Of a stretch of DNA of 64,000 nucleotides, positions 31,640-39,936 are shown in pieces. Position 1 is the first letter of the stretch, and every line of letters begins with the position of its first letter. A model generated the notes under the pieces. That model was not told where the DNA came from. It saw only the letters and a list, made by a program, of their open reading frames with translations, and did not search any database. The stretch comes from Pelolinea submarina (GTDB taxonomy: Bacteria > Chloroflexota > Anaerolineae > Anaerolineales > Anaerolineaceae): assembly GCF_003966975.1 (NCBI RefSeq), contig NZ_AP018437.1, forward strand, positions 2,232,001 through 2,296,000, read 5' to 3'. The position numbers were made by a program, and so were the translations under genes.

Positions 31640-33052
31640 CTAACCCACCGATCCTTCCATTTGAAGTTGGATCAGGCGGTTCATTTCCACCGCATATTCC
31701 ATGGGTAATTCTTTGACCAGCGGTTCGATGAATCCGGACACAACCATAGTGGTAGCTTCCTCGTCGGAGAGTCCGCGGCTCTTCAGGTAAAACAGCTGCG
31801 CCTCACTGACTTTGGAGACGGATGCTTCATGCCCGATGGACACCCGGTTTTCCGCGCTATCGATGACCGGATAAGTATCCGAACGAGATTGCGCATCAAG
31901 AATAAGCGCGTCGCAGGACACGCTGGAACGCGAGTTGACGGCACCTTTCTTCACCTTTAACAATCCTCTGAAAGATGAACGGCCGCCATCCTTGGAAATC
32001 GATTTGGAAGTGATCTTGCTGGATGTGTTGGCTGCCAGGTGGATCATTTTTCCGCCCGCGTCCTGAATCTGCCCTTCTCCCGCGAATGCCATGGATAGGA
32101 TTTCGCCATGCGCGCCGGGTTCCAGCAATATGCAGGATGGGTACTTCATGGTCGTCTTGGATCCCAGGTTGGAGTCCACCCACTCCATCGTGCCTTTTTC
32201 ATAGACCATCGCGCGCTGCGTCACCAGGTTGTAAACATTGGTGGACCAGTTTTGAATGGTTGTATAGCGCACGCGTGCGTTCTTTTTCACAAAAATTTCA
32301 ATCACACCGCTGTGGAAAGAATCGCGCGAATACTGCGGCGCGGTACAGCCTTCCACGTAGTGCACCTGCGAACCTTCATCCGCAATGATGATGCTGCGTT
32401 CGAACTGCCCGATGCTGGCCATATTTAAGCGGAAATAAGCCTGCAAAGGGAGATCCACTTTGACGCCTTTTGGCACGTACACGAACGATCCGCCCGACCA
32501 AACCGCGCTGTTCAAAGCCGCAAATTTGTTATCACTGGGCGGCACAGCCTTGCCGAAATGTTCACGAAATAAATCCGGGTGCTGGCGTAGTCCTTCTTCG
32601 ATGCTCAGGAAGATTACGCCCTGCTCCTCCAGTTGTTTTTGGATGCTGTGATAGACCATTTCCGATTCATATTGGGCGCCCACACCGGCCAGGAATTTCT
32701 GTTCGGCTTCGGGAATACCCAGACGATCAAAAGTGTTTTTGATGTCATCAGGAACCTCATCCCAGGTCTTTCCCTGTTCATCGGTTGGACGCACATAATA
32801 GTACAGGTCGTCCAGATCAAGCTTGCTTAGATCCGGGCCCCATTTCTGCATGGGCATCCGCTGGAATTGTTCCAGGGCTTTCAACCGGAATCCCAGCATC
32901 CATTCCGGTTCATGCTTCATCGCCGAGATCTGCCGTACGATATCCGCGCTCAATCCTTTTTGCGACTTAAATACATAATTTTCAGGGTCTTTGAACCCGT
33001 ATTTCTCTGTATTTAATTCGCGCAACATTTCATTTGAATTTGCTTTTTCCAT
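31640..33052 (-). CDS. sufB: Fe-S assembly protein SufB
   Basis: A 470-residue scaffold protein on which the cluster is built with SufC and SufD. Signatures include [17 protein letters not shown] (partly shown), [42 protein letters not shown] and SVSCDALI. The cysteines in VEGCTAP and SVSCDAL match positions known to matter in SufB. The gene starts 33 bases after sufC. Confidence 0.95.
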   Translation of the reverse strand: MEKANSNEMLRELNTEKYGFKDPENYVFKSQKGLSADIVRQISAMKHEPEWMLGFRLKALEQFQRMPMQKWGPDLSKLDLDDLYYYVRPTDEQGKTWDEVPDDIKNTFDRLGIPEAEQKFLAGVGAQYESEMVYHSIQKQLEEQGVIFLSIEEGLRQHPDLFREHFGKAVPPSDNKFAALNSAVWSGGSFVYVPKGVKVDLPLQAYFRLNMASIGQFERSIIIADEGSQVHYVEGCTAPQYSRDSFHSGVIEIFVKKNARVRYTTIQNWSTNVYNLVTQRAMVYEKGTMEWVDSNLGSKTTMKYPSCILLEPGAHGEILSMAFAGEGQIQDAGGKMIHLAANTSSKITSKSISKDGGRSSFRGLLKVKKGAVNSRSSVSCDALILDAQSRSDTYPVIDSAENRVSIGHEASVSKVSEAQLFYLKSRGLSDEEATTMVVSGFIEPLVKELPMEYAVEMNRLIQLQMEGSVG

Positions 33053-33085
33053 GCTGGTGCCTTGTGATTAGGTTCTTGGCTATTC

Positions 33086-33850
33086 TCAGGCTGCGTCGGT
33101 GGATTTTATCCACTCATAGCCTTCTTTTTCGAGCTTGAGCGCCAAATCGGGTCCACCGCTCATCAGAATTTTGCCGTCAACCATCACGTGCACAACATCC
33201 GGCTTCAGGTAATTCAACATGCGTTGGTAATGTGTAATTACTAAAATGCCCAGGGCATTACTTTTCAAACTTTCGATTCCTTCGGAAACGATGCGCAGCG
33301 CATCAATATCCAATCCGGAATCTGTTTCATCCAATATCGCCATGGTCGGCTGCAGCATGGCCATTTGCAGGATTTCCACGCGTTTCTTTTCACCGCCTGA
33401 AAACCCTTCGTTCAGGTATCTGCCTGCCATGGCGTGATCCATTTTCAGAAAATCCATTTTCTCAGTCAGCAGCTTGCGGAATTCGGGAATGGGAACACCT
33501 TTATCATCCGGGTTCTTGGCTTTGCGGTGCGCGTTCATGGCAGTCCGCAAAAAGTTAGCTACCGTTACACCCGGAATCGCAACAGGGTATTGGAATGCCA
33601 GGAACAGGCCCAGGCGTGAACGTTCTTCCGTTGCCATACCGATTAAATCTACCCCGCCCAGCGTAATCTGGCCGCTTTCAATTTCGTATTTTGGATGCCC
33701 CATCAGGGTATATGCAAGTGTGGATTTACCGGTCCCGTTAGGACCCATTATGGCATGTACTTCTCCCTGAGGAACTTCCAGGTTGATGCCATTCAATATT
33801 TGCTGGTTTTCGACCTTTACGAACAGGTCGCTGATTTGTAAACTTGCCAT
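33086..33850 (-). CDS. sufC: Fe-S assembly ATPase SufC
   Basis: A 254-residue ABC-type ATPase of the SufBCD complex. Walker A is GPNGTGKSTL, the signature motif FSGGEKKR, and Walker B AILDETDSGLD followed by the His switch VITHYQR. I start it at the ATG 33850. A TTG six codons upstream is possible, but GGAG then overlaps the start. It is the first gene of the operon sufC-B-D-X-S-U and is read from the promoter whose -35 is part of the shared operator. Confidence 0.95.
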   Translation of the reverse strand: MASLQISDLFVKVENQQILNGINLEVPQGEVHAIMGPNGTGKSTLAYTLMGHPKYEIESGQITLGGVDLIGMATEERSRLGLFLAFQYPVAIPGVTVANFLRTAMNAHRKAKNPDDKGVPIPEFRKLLTEKMDFLKMDHAMAGRYLNEGFSGGEKKRVEILQMAMLQPTMAILDETDSGLDIDALRIVSEGIESLKSNALGILVITHYQRMLNYLKPDVVHVMVDGKILMSGGPDLALKLEKEGYEWIKSTDAA

Positions 33851-33916
33851 TTGGCAGCTCTGCTCCAATTTTCTTAATTTCAGTCATAAAATTCTGTTTA
33901 TTTATGCACCGCACTG

Positions 33917-33997
33917 AGTATACCATGAGCACCACTTATGGTCAATATTTATTATAATAATCATTAATATTGACATTTCCCCCCGCTATGATATACT
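33917..33997. promoter_or_regulatory. Divergent sufC/sufR promoters with shared palindromic operator
   Basis: A perfect nine-base inverted repeat, GTCAATATT (33941-33949) and AATATTGAC (33966-33974), spans 34 bases. Leftward, TTGACC (33945-33940), 17 bases, TATACT (33922-33917) should drive sufC. Rightward, TTGACA (33970-33975), 16 bases, TATACT (33992-33997) should drive the regulator. Each -35 box overlaps one outer arm, so a dimer bound to the palindrome would block both. The regulator encoded at 34028 is the obvious candidate. Confidence 0.88.
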
Positions 33998-34027
33998 TGT
34001 GAAAAATATCATAAAAAGTAAAAATAT

Positions 34028-34648
34028 ATGAAAAGCACTCGCGAAAAAGTCCTTCAAACATTAGCCAGCAATCCGCGGTCAACTATCGTTGAAATCGCTG
34101 ATTCTGTCGGCATCAATGCCATTTCCGTACGGCATCACCTCACCAGCCTGCAGGCTTCCAGCCTGGTTACGGCAGAGGAAGAACGCCACGGTGTTGGACG
34201 GCCCAGATTGGTATATTTCCTCACTGAAAAGGGTATGGAGAAATTCCCCACCCGCTATTTCCGCCTGACCAACCACTTATTGGGCGAGATCAAGGAAACG
34301 CTTTCGGAAGAAGAAGTCCGAAATATTTTCAAAAAAATGGCCGGTCACATTTCAGAAGAATACCAACCTGTACTGAAAGACCTTAATGCGGAAGAAAAAT
34401 TAGATCTACTTAAGGAAGTGATGGCCCAGGAAGGTTATGAACTGACTTGGGAGAAAAGCGGAAGTGCTTATGCCATCAGCGAGGTTTCTTGTCCTTTCTA
34501 TCAGATTGGGCGGGAACATCCTGAAATTTGTCTCTTCGATAAATCCCTGGTTTCAAATATGCTGGGTATCCCCGAGTCTAAAGTGCGACACACAAAAAAA
34601 GGGGAAAGCCACTGTTCTTTCGTTATTGAAAGTTCCGATATAAAATGA
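34028..34648 (+). CDS. SufR-like Fe-S winged-helix repressor
   Basis: A 206-residue DNA-binding protein like cyanobacterial and mycobacterial SufR. The N-terminal winged helix (TIVEIADSVGINAISVRHHL, GRPRLVYFLTEKG) is followed by a C-terminal part with cysteines spaced C-x12-C-x27-C (SCPFYQIG, EICLFDK, SHCSFV), close to the cluster-binding set of SufR. Such proteins repress suf genes when they hold a [4Fe-4S] cluster and release when it is lost. It is divergent from sufC across a palindromic operator that carries both promoters, and its stop overlaps the DUF59 gene start (ATGA). Confidence 0.9.
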   Translation: MKSTREKVLQTLASNPRSTIVEIADSVGINAISVRHHLTSLQASSLVTAEEERHGVGRPRLVYFLTEKGMEKFPTRYFRLTNHLLGEIKETLSEEEVRNIFKKMAGHISEEYQPVLKDLNAEEKLDLLKEVMAQEGYELTWEKSGSAYAISEVSCPFYQIGREHPEICLFDKSLVSNMLGIPESKVRHTKKGESHCSFVIESSDIK

Positions 34649-34989
34649 GCGATACTCCCAGCAATGTCCCTCACTGGGACGCGGAAGACACGCATCCTGA
34701 ATTATGCGATAAATTGCGGGACGTATTTCGCGAAGTACGCGATCCCGAAATCGGTATGGATTTGATCCAGCTCGGTTTGGTGCGCAATGTAACCATTGTC
34801 GACGGTAAGCTGAAGATCGATATGATCCTGACCACCCCCTACTGCCCCTACGCTCCCATGTTGATGGAATCCGCCCGTAAAAAAGCAGAAGCGGTCGCTG
34901 AAATGCCGGCCGAAGTTGCTTACGGGAAAGAAGTCTGGGACCAATCCATGATGGAGGACGGGACCTCTTTTGATTGGGGCCTTTTCTGA
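34645..34989 (+). CDS. DUF59/MIP18 Fe-S assembly factor (SufT-like)
   Basis: A 114-residue MIP18-family protein. The core pattern LRDVFREVRDPEIGMDLIQLGLV and TPYCPYAPML (the family TxxxCP Cys) is clear, and the C-terminal WDQSMM/WDWG-type tail is related to PaaD/SufT proteins. It assists maturation or transfer of Fe-S clusters. It overlaps the SufR-like gene by four bases, so it is co-regulated with it. Confidence 0.9.
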   Translation: MSDTPSNVPHWDAEDTHPELCDKLRDVFREVRDPEIGMDLIQLGLVRNVTIVDGKLKIDMILTTPYCPYAPMLMESARKKAEAVAEMPAEVAYGKEVWDQSMMEDGTSFDWGLF

Positions 34990-35026
34990 AAGTCCGATCC
35001 ACCATAACCCAACCCTGGAGTAAATC

Positions 35027-36007
35027 ATGATATTCATCGAATGGCCCGATACCGATGCCTATTTCAATCTGGCAGCGGAGGAATATATTTTCCAACAACT
35101 CGATAAAAATCAGGACTACGCCCTGCTCTGGCAAAATCGCAACGCAGTCATCGTTGGGAAGCACCAGAATACCATCGAAGAAATCAACCAGGATTTCGTC
35201 GAGGAACATGATATCCAGGTTGTCCGGCGTCAATCCGGCGGCGGTGCGGTTTATCACGATCTGGGTAATTTAAATTACACCTTTATCATCAACACCCAAA
35301 CCTCTCTTTACGACTTCAAAGAACTTTCTTTACCCATCGTCCATGCTCTGCAGCGTCTTGGCGCCCAGGTGGAATTCACCGGCCGCAACGATCTGGTGCT
35401 GGACGGGAAGAAAATATCCGGCGCTGCCCAGATGATCAAGCAGGGCCGCCTGCTGCATCACGGCACCCTGCTGTTCCATTCCAATTTGGAAATGCTGGGG
35501 AAGGTACTGGTGGCTAAACCTGCCAAGATTGAGTCCAAAGGGATTAAATCCGTGCGCAGCCGCGTGACCAACATGCGCGACTACGTTCCCGACATCAGCA
35601 TCGATCAGTTCAAATCCACGTTTGTACAGACGCTGGCGGAAGAACATGACATCACTCGTTACGAGTTGAGTGCTGCCGACCGGGCTGCCATTTCGGCTCT
35701 GGCAGCCGAGAAATACAGCACCTGGGATTGGAACTACGGCCAATCACCCGAATATGACGTCAAGAAAGAATACCGCTTCGATGGCGGCGGTCTGAGCATC
35801 TACCTGAAGGTCAACAAAGGCGTCATTCAATCCGTACGTATTTTCGGCGACTACTTCGGCGCCGGTGAGATCAGCGATGTGGAAGAACGCCTGCAATCCG
35901 TCACCATCCGCGAGGACGCGGTCAAAGCCGCCCTATCCGGCCTGGAGATCAATGATTACATCCATGGCCTGGATTTGGACACTCTGGCGCATTTTATCGC
36001 GGTATAA
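35027..36007 (+). CDS. lplA: Lipoate-protein ligase A family protein
   Basis: A 326-residue LplA-type ligase that attaches lipoate to E2 and GcvH proteins. The N-terminal catalytic domain has RRQSGGGAVYHDLGNLNYTF and KKISGAAQM with its lysine, and GTLLFHSNLEML. The C-terminal accessory domain follows from about residue 250. Lipoyl synthesis depends on Fe-S enzymes, which fits its place behind the SufR-like and DUF59 genes (37 bases). No lipoyl-domain protein lies in the window. Confidence 0.92.
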   Translation: MIFIEWPDTDAYFNLAAEEYIFQQLDKNQDYALLWQNRNAVIVGKHQNTIEEINQDFVEEHDIQVVRRQSGGGAVYHDLGNLNYTFIINTQTSLYDFKELSLPIVHALQRLGAQVEFTGRNDLVLDGKKISGAAQMIKQGRLLHHGTLLFHSNLEMLGKVLVAKPAKIESKGIKSVRSRVTNMRDYVPDISIDQFKSTFVQTLAEEHDITRYELSAADRAAISALAAEKYSTWDWNYGQSPEYDVKKEYRFDGGGLSIYLKVNKGVIQSVRIFGDYFGAGEISDVEERLQSVTIREDAVKAALSGLEINDYIHGLDLDTLAHFIAV

Positions 36008-36043
36008 ATCCACACATCCCTGAAAATACTGGCTCTTTATAAC

Positions 36044-36075
36044 AAAAATGCGCATTAATATCTATGCGCATTTTT
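36044..36075. terminator. Bidirectional terminator after lplA
   Basis: AAAAATGCGCA and TGCGCATTTTT pair around a ten-base loop, with T-runs on both strands. lplA (rightward) and the CBS protein gene (leftward) converge here. Confidence 0.9.
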
Positions 36076-36116
36076 CAACTCTGACCCATCCCCTTTATAG
36101 CGGTAAAGATGAGGCT

Positions 36117-37415
36117 TTATGGTGATTCTTTGATGGAATAAACCATGACCTTATCCACCCGCCGGCCGTCCATGTCGACCACTTCGAAACGATAATCTCC
36201 CCAATCAAAGTAATCACCGCTCGTCGGAATACGCCCTAACTGCGACATAATCAAGCCACTTAATGTTTCGTAGTCGCCTTCTTCTTCATCCGGCAGCTCA
36301 CTGATATTTAGATGTTCTTTTACTTCATCGAAATGGATCATGCCATCAAACAACCACGACCCGTCCTCGCGTTGGATGGCATCTTTTTCCTGTACTCCGG
36401 TCGGTTCGGCAACATCTCCCACAATGGCTTCGATAATGTCATTCATGCTGACTACGCCTAAAACGCCGCCGTATTCATCAATAATGACTGCCAATTCAAT
36501 ACCGGTAGTGCGTAAATCCTGTAAAACATCCAGCGCGGATGTGGATTCGGGGATGAATAATGGCTTTTCCATGACTGCCTGGATGTCATATTTTTCACCC
36601 TCAATGCGCTGCAGCAGTAAATCGCGGGATTGGACAATTCCTATTACATTGTCCGGCGAATCCTGGATAACAGGGAATCGGGAAAAAAGATGTTCGGTAA
36701 TCTTTTGCTGAATTTCTTCATAAGGCGCATCGATATCCAAAAAGATGGTTTCTGTCCTGGGTGTCATGAAGGCATTGATATTCCTGTCTCCCAGACGGAA
36801 GATTCCTTCCACCATATCCTGTTCAGTTTCTTCAAAGATTCCGCTGATGGTTCCCTGATCCAAAATACTCTTCAGGTCTTCCTCAGTTACATCATCCCCG
36901 CTGATATTTCGCACGCCTAAAATGCGTAGAATTAAATCTGTCGATCCGCTCAACAACGCTACAATGGGCGTTGTTATTTTTGAAATGGCTTGCATAAGCC
37001 CTGAAATAGCCGCGGCAATCTTTTCAGCATTGCTCAAGGCTAATCGCTTGGGTACCAATTCTCCAAAGACCAGGGACAGATAAGTAATTACCAAAACGAC
37101 AATCGCAACCCCAATTCCTTCACTGTATGGAGCCAACTGCGGTATTTTGGCAATCTCTAGGCCGATTTCCTCAGAAATCGTTGCACCGCCAAACGCACCG
37201 CTTAGAATTCCAATTAATGTGATTCCTATCTGAACGGTTGAAAGAAAGCGGTTGGGATTATCCGCCAACTCCAACGCTTTTATCGCCCCTTTATTCCCCT
37301 TTTCAGCTTCTTGTTCCAACCGGTACTTTCTCGCAGACACAACTGCCATTTCTGACATGGAAAAAATGCCGTTTAAAAAGATCAGAAAAATGATAATGAT
37401 TATCTCAGGAGCCAT
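36117..37415 (-). CDS. CNNM/HlyC-CorC family membrane protein with CBS pair
   Basis: A 432-residue protein with an N-terminal DUF21/CNNM membrane domain of four hydrophobic segments (about 1-160; LNGIFSMSEMAVVSARK, FGELVPKRLA), a CBS pair (about 200-330; FMTPRTETIFLDI, FPVIQDSPDNVIGIV, AVIIDEYGGVLGVV) and a C-terminal CorC_HlyC domain (DGMIHFDEVKEHL onwards). Family members are magnesium or divalent-cation transporters or exporters. The older name hemolysin C is misleading. It stands alone between a terminator and a gene-free stretch. Confidence 0.92.
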   Translation of the reverse strand: MAPEIIIIIFLIFLNGIFSMSEMAVVSARKYRLEQEAEKGNKGAIKALELADNPNRFLSTVQIGITLIGILSGAFGGATISEEIGLEIAKIPQLAPYSEGIGVAIVVLVITYLSLVFGELVPKRLALSNAEKIAAAISGLMQAISKITTPIVALLSGSTDLILRILGVRNISGDDVTEEDLKSILDQGTISGIFEETEQDMVEGIFRLGDRNINAFMTPRTETIFLDIDAPYEEIQQKITEHLFSRFPVIQDSPDNVIGIVQSRDLLLQRIEGEKYDIQAVMEKPLFIPESTSALDVLQDLRTTGIELAVIIDEYGGVLGVVSMNDIIEAIVGDVAEPTGVQEKDAIQREDGSWLFDGMIHFDEVKEHLNISELPDEEEGDYETLSGLIMSQLGRIPTSGDYFDWGDYRFEVVDMDGRRVDKVMVYSIKESP

Positions 37416-37714
37416 CGTCCTCTTTCTTGCATTGCTTCTTATGATTACTATAGACTGTTTTTATCAAATTGTGGGCGTAGAATTGAATCTGGTTTTAATC
37501 CAAAAATTCTGGTCGGTTTAATCGTAAATAGGTTTTGTCATTCGTCATTTAATATCCAAAGATTTATATGAAGTATATCTGATTTATGATACCCCAAATT
37601 CCGTTTCTATCGGGCTGATCTTTTAATAAACGCAGCTTTCAAAGATGGTTTGCCGTATAGCGGTTAATCAATTATTATAAAAAAAGAACCCCGGTGTTGG
37701 GGTTCTTCGCTTTA
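37416..37714. other. Intergenic stretch, terminator only
   Basis: About 299 bases with no convincing gene. It holds the promoter side of the CBS-protein gene and, at its right end, the terminator of the oxoamine synthase gene. Confidence 0.6.
37679..37707 (-). terminator. Intrinsic terminator of the oxoamine synthase gene
   Basis: AAGAACCCC-GGTGTT-GGGGTTCTT with a T-run on the minus strand, starting eight bases after the stop codon at 37715. Confidence 0.92.
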
Positions 37715-38893
37715 CTAAATGATTCCGACTTCTTTGCCGACTTTTTTGAAGGTGTCCAACACCTGGTCCATTTGCGAGTCGGTATGGGAAGCCATATAGC
37801 TGGTACGCAGCAGCTGCATGCCTTGCGGCACTGCCGGAGAAACTACCGGATTCACAAACACGCCGTTTTCAAATAGCCGCTTCCAAGTCAGGAAGGTGCG
37901 CTCGTCATCCCCAATGATGACCGGTACGATCGGGGTTACCGAATTACCGACGTTAAATCCCATACCGCGTAATTCATCACTGATGCGCTTGCCGATCTGA
38001 TTGACGCGGTCGGCCAGTTCCGGCTCTTCACGAATGACGTGCAGCGCCGCTAAAGCTGCGGCTGCATTCGCTGCCGGAATGCTTGCGCTGAAAATCAGTG
38101 AGCGGGCATTGTGCTTGACAAAATGGATGACTTCGTCGTCGCCAGCCACAAAACCGCCCAGGGACGCAAAAGATTTACTGAAGGTAGACATAATCAAATC
38201 CACCTGATCGGTCATGCCAAACTGGGCCGCCGTACCGCGGCCGCGTCCGGTTACGCCCATACCGTGCGCGTCGTCCACCATGATGCGCGCGCCGTATTTC
38301 TGCGCGATAGGATAGATAGCCGGCAAATCGGCCAGATCGCCGCCCATGCTGAACACACCGTCCACCACAATCAGCTTGCCAACGTTTTCTGGCAAGGATT
38401 TCAACACACGTTCCAGGTGTTCCACGTCATTGTGGCGGAAGCGTTCAATCTTGCCATAGCCCAAGCGAGCGCCATCCACAATGCTGGCATGATCGTCTTT
38501 ATCCAGGATGACGACATCATCACGCGAGATCAACGCGCTGATGGTACCCAGGTTGACCTGCATGCCGGTTGAGAAGATCAGTGCTTCTTCCTTACCAACA
38601 AAGTCGGCCAGTTCGCGTTCCAATTGTTCATGCATAGCCAGTGTACCGTTCAAGAAACGCGATCCGGTGCAGGAGGTCCCGTAACGGCTGATGGCTTGTT
38701 GGGCGGCCTCTTTCACTTTCGGATGCGTGGTCAAACCCAGATAATTGTTGGAACCGCACATGATCAGGCGTTGTCCCTTATATTCGACCTCGGTGCCTTC
38801 ATTTTCATCCAAAGGAATAAAATACGGGTAAGAGCCGCTTTCCATAGCTTCCCGTGCTTGCGTATAATTACGACATTTTTCAAAGATATCCAT
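37715..38893 (-). CDS. Alpha-oxoamine synthase family PLP enzyme (KBL/BioF/SPT-like)
   Basis: A 392-residue PLP enzyme that condenses an amino acid with an acyl-CoA or acyl-ACP. Signatures are CGSNNYLGLTTHP, DDHASIVDGARL, DDAHGMGVTGRGRGT and the PLP-lysine region STFSKSFASLGGFVAGD. The lysine region and the ARSLIFSASIP stretch recall bacterial serine palmitoyltransferases of the Bacteroides type. Glycine C-acetyltransferase (Kbl) and BioF are the alternatives. No threonine dehydrogenase or biotin genes are nearby, so context does not settle it. The gene is single, with its own terminator. Confidence 0.88.
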   Translation of the reverse strand: MDIFEKCRNYTQAREAMESGSYPYFIPLDENEGTEVEYKGQRLIMCGSNNYLGLTTHPKVKEAAQQAISRYGTSCTGSRFLNGTLAMHEQLERELADFVGKEEALIFSTGMQVNLGTISALISRDDVVILDKDDHASIVDGARLGYGKIERFRHNDVEHLERVLKSLPENVGKLIVVDGVFSMGGDLADLPAIYPIAQKYGARIMVDDAHGMGVTGRGRGTAAQFGMTDQVDLIMSTFSKSFASLGGFVAGDDEVIHFVKHNARSLIFSASIPAANAAAALAALHVIREEPELADRVNQIGKRISDELRGMGFNVGNSVTPIVPVIIGDDERTFLTWKRLFENGVFVNPVVSPAVPQGMQLLRTSYMASHTDSQMDQVLDTFKKVGKEVGII

Positions 38894-38940
38894 GATCTAT
38901 TTCCTTAATCTTAGCTAATTTTGTTCTCAATATAAAACAT

Positions 38941-38989
38941 GAGATATATAATAAAGTTACTGGTAAAAATAATTTTTCTATTATATCTC
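38941..38989. promoter_or_regulatory. AT-rich inverted repeat in the oxoamine synthase/ROK spacer
   Basis: GAGATATATAATA (38941-38953) and TATTATATCTC (38979-38989) face each other (two extra bases in the left arm) in the 110-base divergent spacer. They include -10-like sequences for both directions. It may be an operator. Confidence 0.4.
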
Positions 38990-39003
38990 ACTGGCAAACA
39001 TAT

Positions 39004-39912
39004 ATGTCTAAACAATACTTTGGCGCAATTGAATTGGGCGGAACGAAAACAAACGTGATGGTGGCTGACGCAGATAACCACCAACTAGCAAAGAAAGTAT
39101 TTCCGACCCTCTCCCCTGACGAAACGATAGCGGACATTTGCAACTTCTTCAAATCCACAATTTCATCGGAGGGTATCAAACTGGAATCCATCGGCATCGG
39201 CAGTTTTGGTCCGGTAGATCTTCACCCCGAATCTAAAACCTTTGGATACATCACATCTACTCCCAAACCCGGCTGGCAATTTGTCAACATCAAGGGCAAC
39301 ATTGAGTCCGCTTTAAATATCCAAACGAGGATTGACACGGACGTCAACGCGGCTGCTTTAGGTGAGTATTCCTGCAAAAGCATGAATACCATCAAGAACA
39401 TGGTTTACATCACCATCGGCACCGGCATTGGCGCGGGTATTATCATCAACGGCAACCTGGTACACGGTCTGGTTCATCCCGAATTCGGCCACATCCATCT
39501 GCCCCATGACAAACGCATCGATCCATTTCCCGGCATCTGTCCCTACCACCGCGATTGTTTTGAAGGACTGGCTTCCGGCCCCGCTCTGACCGAGCGCTGG
39601 CGCATGCCGGCGGATGAGATTCCTCAGGATCACGTTGCCTGGGATTTGGAAGGGGAATACATCGCTTATGCGGTTTCCGACCTGATTTGCACAGTCTCGC
39701 CTGAAAAGATTATCCTGGGCGGCGGTGTAATGCACCGGTATTACCTGTACGATATCATCCGTACCAAGACGGTCAGCATCATCAACCGCTACATCCGCTC
39801 AAAATATTTGGAGGAATCCATCGGTGATTACATCACCGCGCCCAGATTAAAAAGCGATTCCGGTTTGATTGGCGCGCTGTGTTTGGCAGTGCATGCCGAT
39901 AAACCGGAATAA
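39004..39912 (+). CDS. ROK-family fructokinase
   Basis: A 302-residue sugar kinase. The ATP-binding start is GAIELGGTKTNVMV, the active-site region IDTDVNAAALGEY, GTGIGAGIIING, and the ROK zinc motif HPEFGHIHL...CPYHRDCFEGLASGPAL, which matches bacterial ROK fructokinases such as the GmuE/YdhR group. It phosphorylates fructose, possibly mannose. It is followed convergently by pgi, and its product fructose-6-phosphate is the substrate of pgi. Confidence 0.9.
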   Translation: MSKQYFGAIELGGTKTNVMVADADNHQLAKKVFPTLSPDETIADICNFFKSTISSEGIKLESIGIGSFGPVDLHPESKTFGYITSTPKPGWQFVNIKGNIESALNIQTRIDTDVNAAALGEYSCKSMNTIKNMVYITIGTGIGAGIIINGNLVHGLVHPEFGHIHLPHDKRIDPFPGICPYHRDCFEGLASGPALTERWRMPADEIPQDHVAWDLEGEYIAYAVSDLICTVSPEKIILGGGVMHRYYLYDIIRTKTVSIINRYIRSKYLEESIGDYITAPRLKSDSGLIGALCLAVHADKPE

Positions 39913-39936
39913 CCTCACTATCTACTTTATTTTTTT

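Noticed and set aside
33960..34027. Upstream extension of the SufR-like gene
   Set aside because: The promoter and operator lie here and no in-frame start with a ribosome site exists before 34028.
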